Origin: Parasphingorhabdus marina DSM 22363
Lineage (GTDB): Bacteria; Pseudomonadota; Alphaproteobacteria; Sphingomonadales; Sphingomonadaceae
Assembly: GCF_900128895.1 (NCBI RefSeq)
Contig: NZ_FSQW01000001.1
Span: 372,001 to 436,000, forward strand
Length of the DNA: 64,000 nt
Direction: 5' to 3'
The notes below the pieces were generated by a model. That model did not search any database and had not been told where the DNA came from. It saw nothing but the letters and a program-made list of their open reading frames with translations. The translations under genes were made by a program, and so were the position numbers. Positions 60,436 to 64,000 of this stretch are shown in pieces. Numbering within the stretch: the first letter of the stretch is position 1; the number at the start of each line of letters is the position of its first letter.

Positions 60436-62667
60436 ATGCCTGCCGAAACAGTCACCGAACAAAAACATGTGATGTGCCGCGCCTGTCACGCCCATTGCGG
60501 GTTGATTGTAGACTTTGAAAATGGTGTTCCAGTGCGCACCCATGGCGACAAGGACAATCCCGAATTCGAAGGATATAGCTGCATCAAGGGGCGTCAGCTC
60601 GCCAATTATCACAGCTTCGACACCCGGCTGCTGACCAGCTACAAGGGCATGAAACACGGCCAGAAGGAAGCGATCCACTGGCGCACGGCGGCGAGCGAAA
60701 TCGCGGAGCGAATTGAAGCGATTGTTGCGGAACATGGCCCCGACAGCATTGCCTCCTATGTCGGGACATTTGGCTATAACAATCTCAACGGTCATGCTTT
60801 CATGCTGGCGCTGATGGAGGCAATCGGGTCGACTTCGGTCTATGACAGCGTGACCATCGACCAGCCGGGCAAGGGCATCGCCCGTGCGCTGGTCGGACCA
60901 TGGCTCGCCGGAGCGCCAAGGGTTGGCGACTGGGACGGGCTGATGCTGGTCGGGACCAACCCGGTGGTCTCAATGAACGGTGGTCTGGGCATGAACCCGG
61001 CAAAGAAACTGCATGATGCGAAGAAGCGCGGCATGCAGTTGATCGTCATCGACCCGCGCGTGACTGACAGCGCCAAACGCGCCGATCTCCATCTGCAATG
61101 CCGTCCGGGCGAAGACCCGGTCATCCTCGGTGCAATTGCCAAGGTGGTGATCGAGGAGGGTCTTTATGACAAGGATTTCGTCGCCAACGATGTTGACGGA
61201 TTCGAGGCACTGAAAAAAGCTGTCGCGCCATTCGATCCGGCGCTGGCCGCGCAGCGCGCCGATGTGGCGGCGGAGGAAATCGTCCAGGCAGCCCGCATGT
61301 ATGGCAGCTGGAAAAAGGGAAGTATTAGCGTCGGCACCGGCCCGAACATGGCCGGTGGCGGTAATATCACCGAATATCTCAACCTGTCGCTGACTTCGAT
61401 CATGGGCCACTGGCTCCGCGAAGGTGACATCAACAGGCGCAGCGGCGTGTTCATGAAGCCCGCGCCACCAGTGGCCGCCTCGCCCGGTCCGATCCCCGCC
61501 TGGGGCTTCGGCCGCAAACTGCACAGCCGTGATCTCGAACAGAGCATTTCCGGCATGCCGACCGCCGCGCTGCCCGATGAAATCCTGACCCCCGGGGACA
61601 AGCAGGTGAAAGCGCTCATCTGTCTGGGCGGCAATCCAATGCTCGCCTGGCCCGACCAGCTCAAGACGTTCGAGGCGATGAAAGCGCTCGATCTACTCGT
61701 CTGCCTCGACCCGCGCATGTCGAAGACTGCAGAACTGGCGGATTATGTCATCGCACCCAAATTGCATTATGAAGTCCACGGCAACACCGCTGCACCGGAA
61801 CTCTATGGCGGTTTTGGTGCCGGCTGGGGGTTCGAGAATAATTATGCCCAGGCAAGCCTGCCGATCATGGACTCGCCGGAGGGATCGGACCTGTGCGAGG
61901 AATATGAATTTCTCCACACGCTCGCCAGCGAGATGGACAAACCGCTCAAGATCAAGTCCTGGGCGCTGGTGTCCCATCCCGATGAGCGGGAAGAAAAGGC
62001 CACGGTCTTTGAACCAGGCAAAACACCCGATCCGATCACCGCGTGGAGCGCGGCATTGAACGGCTCACCCGTCCCGGTGGCGGATGTCTACGCCGATCCG
62101 GAAGCGCAGAAAGGCAAGATCATCGATGCCCAGGCGCTGATGGTCCAGCCCAAGCCCGCCGACTGGGAAGGCAAGCTGTCGGTCGGCAATGCGGCGATGA
62201 TGGAGGAGCTGGGCGCATATGCAACGCGCCTGGGCCAGCCTGTCGAGGAAACCGCCTTCCCGATGCGGATGATCGGACGGCGGATGACCGAGATCCACAA
62301 TTCGAACTGGCATGAGGATCCGGTCCAGCGCAAGCGCGTCCCGCATCACCCTGCCTTCATGAATCCCGTGGACATGGAGCGCCTGGGCCTTGCCGAGGAC
62401 CAGCCGGTGGAAGTGGAATCCGCCCGCGCCTTCATCAGCTGCGTCGCCAAGGCGGACAAGACGGTCAAGCCGGGCTGCGTCTCGCTGCCGCACAGCTGGG
62501 GCACCAACCCGGACGAAAAGGAAGACCCGCTGGGTGAAGGCGGCAATACCGGGCGGCTCTCGTTCAATGACCGCGATTTTGACCGGCGGACGGGTATTCC
62601 GCTGATGAGCAGCATCCCGATCCGCGTGCGGGCAAAACAGGAACAATCGCTGGAGGCAGCCGAATGA
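60436..62667 (+). CDS. Molybdopterin oxidoreductase (DMSO-reductase family)
   Basis: A 743-residue bis-MGD enzyme. Four cysteines (C14, C17, C21, C49) mark an N-terminal 4Fe-4S cluster. The Mo-binding stretch reads SVTIDQPGKG, with no Cys or selenocysteine where formate dehydrogenases and nitrate reductases have one. The cofactor-binding C-terminal domain ends KPGCVSLPHSWG. No twin-arginine signal, so it is cytoplasmic. No partner Fe-S or membrane subunit follows. A hydroxylase or dehydratase-like step is possible; substrate unknown. SD GGAGAGAG decides the start. Confidence 0.9.
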   Translation: MPAETVTEQKHVMCRACHAHCGLIVDFENGVPVRTHGDKDNPEFEGYSCIKGRQLANYHSFDTRLLTSYKGMKHGQKEAIHWRTAASEIAERIEAIVAEHGPDSIASYVGTFGYNNLNGHAFMLALMEAIGSTSVYDSVTIDQPGKGIARALVGPWLAGAPRVGDWDGLMLVGTNPVVSMNGGLGMNPAKKLHDAKKRGMQLIVIDPRVTDSAKRADLHLQCRPGEDPVILGAIAKVVIEEGLYDKDFVANDVDGFEALKKAVAPFDPALAAQRADVAAEEIVQAARMYGSWKKGSISVGTGPNMAGGGNITEYLNLSLTSIMGHWLREGDINRRSGVFMKPAPPVAASPGPIPAWGFGRKLHSRDLEQSISGMPTAALPDEILTPGDKQVKALICLGGNPMLAWPDQLKTFEAMKALDLLVCLDPRMSKTAELADYVIAPKLHYEVHGNTAAPELYGGFGAGWGFENNYAQASLPIMDSPEGSDLCEEYEFLHTLASEMDKPLKIKSWALVSHPDEREEKATVFEPGKTPDPITAWSAALNGSPVPVADVYADPEAQKGKIIDAQALMVQPKPADWEGKLSVGNAAMMEELGAYATRLGQPVEETAFPMRMIGRRMTEIHNSNWHEDPVQRKRVPHHPAFMNPVDMERLGLAEDQPVEVESARAFISCVAKADKTVKPGCVSLPHSWGTNPDEKEDPLGEGGNTGRLSFNDRDFDRRTGIPLMSSIPIRVRAKQEQSLEAAE

Positions 62668-63428
62668 CCAATCCGCTTTTCGATCTCACAGGCGAAGTCG
62701 CCGTCATTACCGGCGCGGGTCGCGGCATTGGCGAAGGCATGGCCAAAACCCTCGCCGACGCCGGATGCCATGTCGTCTGCGCCGCGCGCAGCGTCGACCA
62801 GATCCAGTCCGTGGCGGATGAAATCAACGCCAGCAACAGTGGCGGGCGGGCGATTGCCCAGGCTACCGATGTCACCAGCCGCGAGGATATGGAAGCCCTC
62901 GCCCAGCGTGCGGTCGACGAGTTTGGCCGGCTCGACATCTGGGTCAACAATGCCGGTGGTTCGCTGATCTCCGCGCCGCTCACCGAGCTCGACGAAGCGG
63001 AATGGGACAAGACAATGGCGGTCAACCTCACCTCCGTCTTTCATGGTGTCCGCGCCGCCTGCAAACATTTCGGAGAGGGCAGCCGGATCGTCAATACCAG
63101 TTCGATGGCGGGGCAGGATCCGTTCCCCGGCAGCGGCCATTACAGCGCCGCCAAAGCCGGGGTGCTGATGCTGACCAAAACGCTCGCGCATGAACTCGGC
63201 CCCAAAACCCGCGTCAACGCGATCCTGCCGGGCTTTGTCCCAACCGAGACGGTGAAGGAAGCGCTGAGCATGAAGGACGAGGATTTTATCGGCTTTGAAG
63301 ACACGCTGGGGCTCCCGGCCGGCCGGCTCGGTACCCCGCAGGACATTGGCGCCCTGACACTCTATCTGTGCGCCCCGGCGTCGGAATGGGTGACCGGTCA
63401 GTGTATCCGGATCGCTGGCACGCCCTGA
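62664..63428 (+). CDS. Short-chain dehydrogenase/reductase
   Basis: A 254-residue classical SDR. Cofactor motif TGAGRGIGEGMA, a basic residue after strand 2 (AARSVD) suggesting NADPH, NNAG, catalytic Ser in NTSSMAG and YSAAK. It overlaps the molybdoenzyme stop by 4 bp (ATGA), so the two should work together, perhaps oxidising the alcohol formed by the molybdoenzyme. Confidence 0.93.
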   Translation: MTNPLFDLTGEVAVITGAGRGIGEGMAKTLADAGCHVVCAARSVDQIQSVADEINASNSGGRAIAQATDVTSREDMEALAQRAVDEFGRLDIWVNNAGGSLISAPLTELDEAEWDKTMAVNLTSVFHGVRAACKHFGEGSRIVNTSSMAGQDPFPGSGHYSAAKAGVLMLTKTLAHELGPKTRVNAILPGFVPTETVKEALSMKDEDFIGFEDTLGLPAGRLGTPQDIGALTLYLCAPASEWVTGQCIRIAGTP

Positions 63429-63507
63429 TCGAAGAATCAGCGCTGACGGGGTGACTTGATCCGTATCAATGAACGGCCCGTGCCGATGGTTTAAGGGTCA
63501 CGTCATT

Positions 63508-63987
63508 ATGAAAACACTGATCCTTTTCTATTCGCGCACGGGCACGACCGAAACGGTCGCCGACGCGCTGGCGGCGGAGCTGGATGCGACAGTCGCCAGA
63601 ATATCCTGCCGAAAATATGATGGCGGCTGGTTCCGTTATCTTCTGGCCGGATATGACAGCGTGAAGGGACGCCTTCCGAAGATTGAAGTTCCGGATCTGG
63701 ATTTCCGGAGCTTTGACCGCATCATTCTGGGTACTCCAATCTGGACAAGCTACCCCGCGCTGCCGATGCGCGCGTTTCTCTCGGGCAAGCCGGACCTGCC
63801 GGACCATATGTCCCTGTTCCTGACATTTGGTGGACATTCCCCGCCGGAAAAGGCAGAAGAATTCCTGTCAGACCTGCTGCCCGGAAAACTGGAAGCCCGG
63901 CTGAACATCTCCCAAAAAGCGGTCGATGCCGGGCAGATTTCCGGACCGGTAGCAGAATTCGTCCGGAAACTGGGAGATACTCACTAA
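63508..63987 (+). CDS. Flavodoxin family protein
   Basis: A 159-residue flavodoxin-fold protein. The FMN-phosphate loop reads FYSRTGTTETVA near residue 6, and the second flavin loop has GTPIWTSYPALPMRAFL, close to the FldA/WrbA-like 'flavodoxin/nitric oxide synthase' group with unknown partners. The start at 63508 gives the standard MKTLILFYS opening. It lies 79 bp after the SDR gene; no terminator is visible between them. Confidence 0.85.
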   Translation: MKTLILFYSRTGTTETVADALAAELDATVARISCRKYDGGWFRYLLAGYDSVKGRLPKIEVPDLDFRSFDRIILGTPIWTSYPALPMRAFLSGKPDLPDHMSLFLTFGGHSPPEKAEEFLSDLLPGKLEARLNISQKAVDAGQISGPVAEFVRKLGDTH

Positions 63988-64000
63988 TCCGGTTTGCCGT

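Noticed and set aside
1-64000. CRISPR arrays, insertion sequences, toxin-antitoxin or known phage-defence systems
   Set aside because: I looked for regular spacers, terminal inverted repeats with transposase, and defence-type gene pairs; none is present.

Overview
The window reads as a chromosomal segment of an alphaproteobacterium of the order Sphingomonadales (Parasphingorhabdus/Sphingorhabdus/Sphingopyxis-like). This is inferred from gene content, not from a database search: a CtrA-inhibitor SciP homologue, an NAD-dependent glutamate dehydrogenase of the ~1560-residue type, a secreted protein with a PEPxxWA-CTERM anchor, the order serC-serA-hisZ-purA, and pdxH next to dnaJ/fabI/aroC. Gene density is high. 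No insertion sequence, prophage, CRISPR array or rRNA operon was found, and there is one tRNA (Thr, anticodon CGT).

Layout. 1-5.9 kb: 5' part of pheA (cut by the window edge), a membrane-anchored cytochrome c, a LysR regulator divergent from an aldo/keto reductase, a LOG-family protein, an extensin-like lipoprotein, and a heme-binding membrane protein with a PepSY-like partner. Between the last two units lies a perfect TTAA-N7-TTAAC CtrA-type box. 6-11.4 kb: serine, histidine and purine synthesis (serC, serA, hisZ, purA), with a hairpin leader before serC. 11.4-12.4 kb: a PEP-CTERM gene followed by a decayed copy of the 3' end of purA. 12.4-16.4 kb: a DUF2189 protein, a dicarboxylate/amino-acid symporter and an SLC13 permease. 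16.4-22.9 kb, minus strand: lipoprotein, aroC, fabI, a BrkB-family protein, a DnaJ-type chaperone, an ABA4-like protein and an HD-GYP phosphodiesterase.

23-34.7 kb: pdxH, a PhzF-type enzyme, a serine hydrolase facing a small membrane protein that looks like the detached N-terminal domain of such hydrolases, mnmA, sciP, a GlsB-type membrane protein, an RND efflux pair whose permease has an extra two-helix insert, and a DUF445 protein. 34.7-41.3 kb: the giant glutamate dehydrogenase, a PAS-like protein and tRNA-Thr. 41.3-47 kb: three unknown secreted proteins or lipoproteins, an AraC regulator, a 6-phosphogluconolactonase-like protein without recognisable catalytic motifs, a CPBP protease and an isolated gspH-gspI pair.

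47-63.4 kb is the most system-like part, a catabolic cluster for CoA-activated substrates. It holds two crotonases (one with a non-canonical active site), a secreted alkylsulfatase, two adjacent pairs of acyl-CoA dehydrogenases that look like heteromeric FadE enzymes, a class II nitronate monooxygenase/NADH:quinone reductase, two SDRs, a glutathione transferase, an alpha/beta hydrolase, a Rid-family protein without the deaminase arginine, and a DMSO-reductase-family molybdoenzyme. Two matching palindromes (TTAAT-N6-ATTAA), one near each dehydrogenase pair, suggest that a regulator encoded outside the window controls the cluster. A different operator-like site (TGACA-N3-TGTCA) precedes the middle operon. 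The substrate is not identifiable from sequence; steroid-, terpenoid- or branched-chain-like compounds are possible. A flavodoxin-like gene closes the window.
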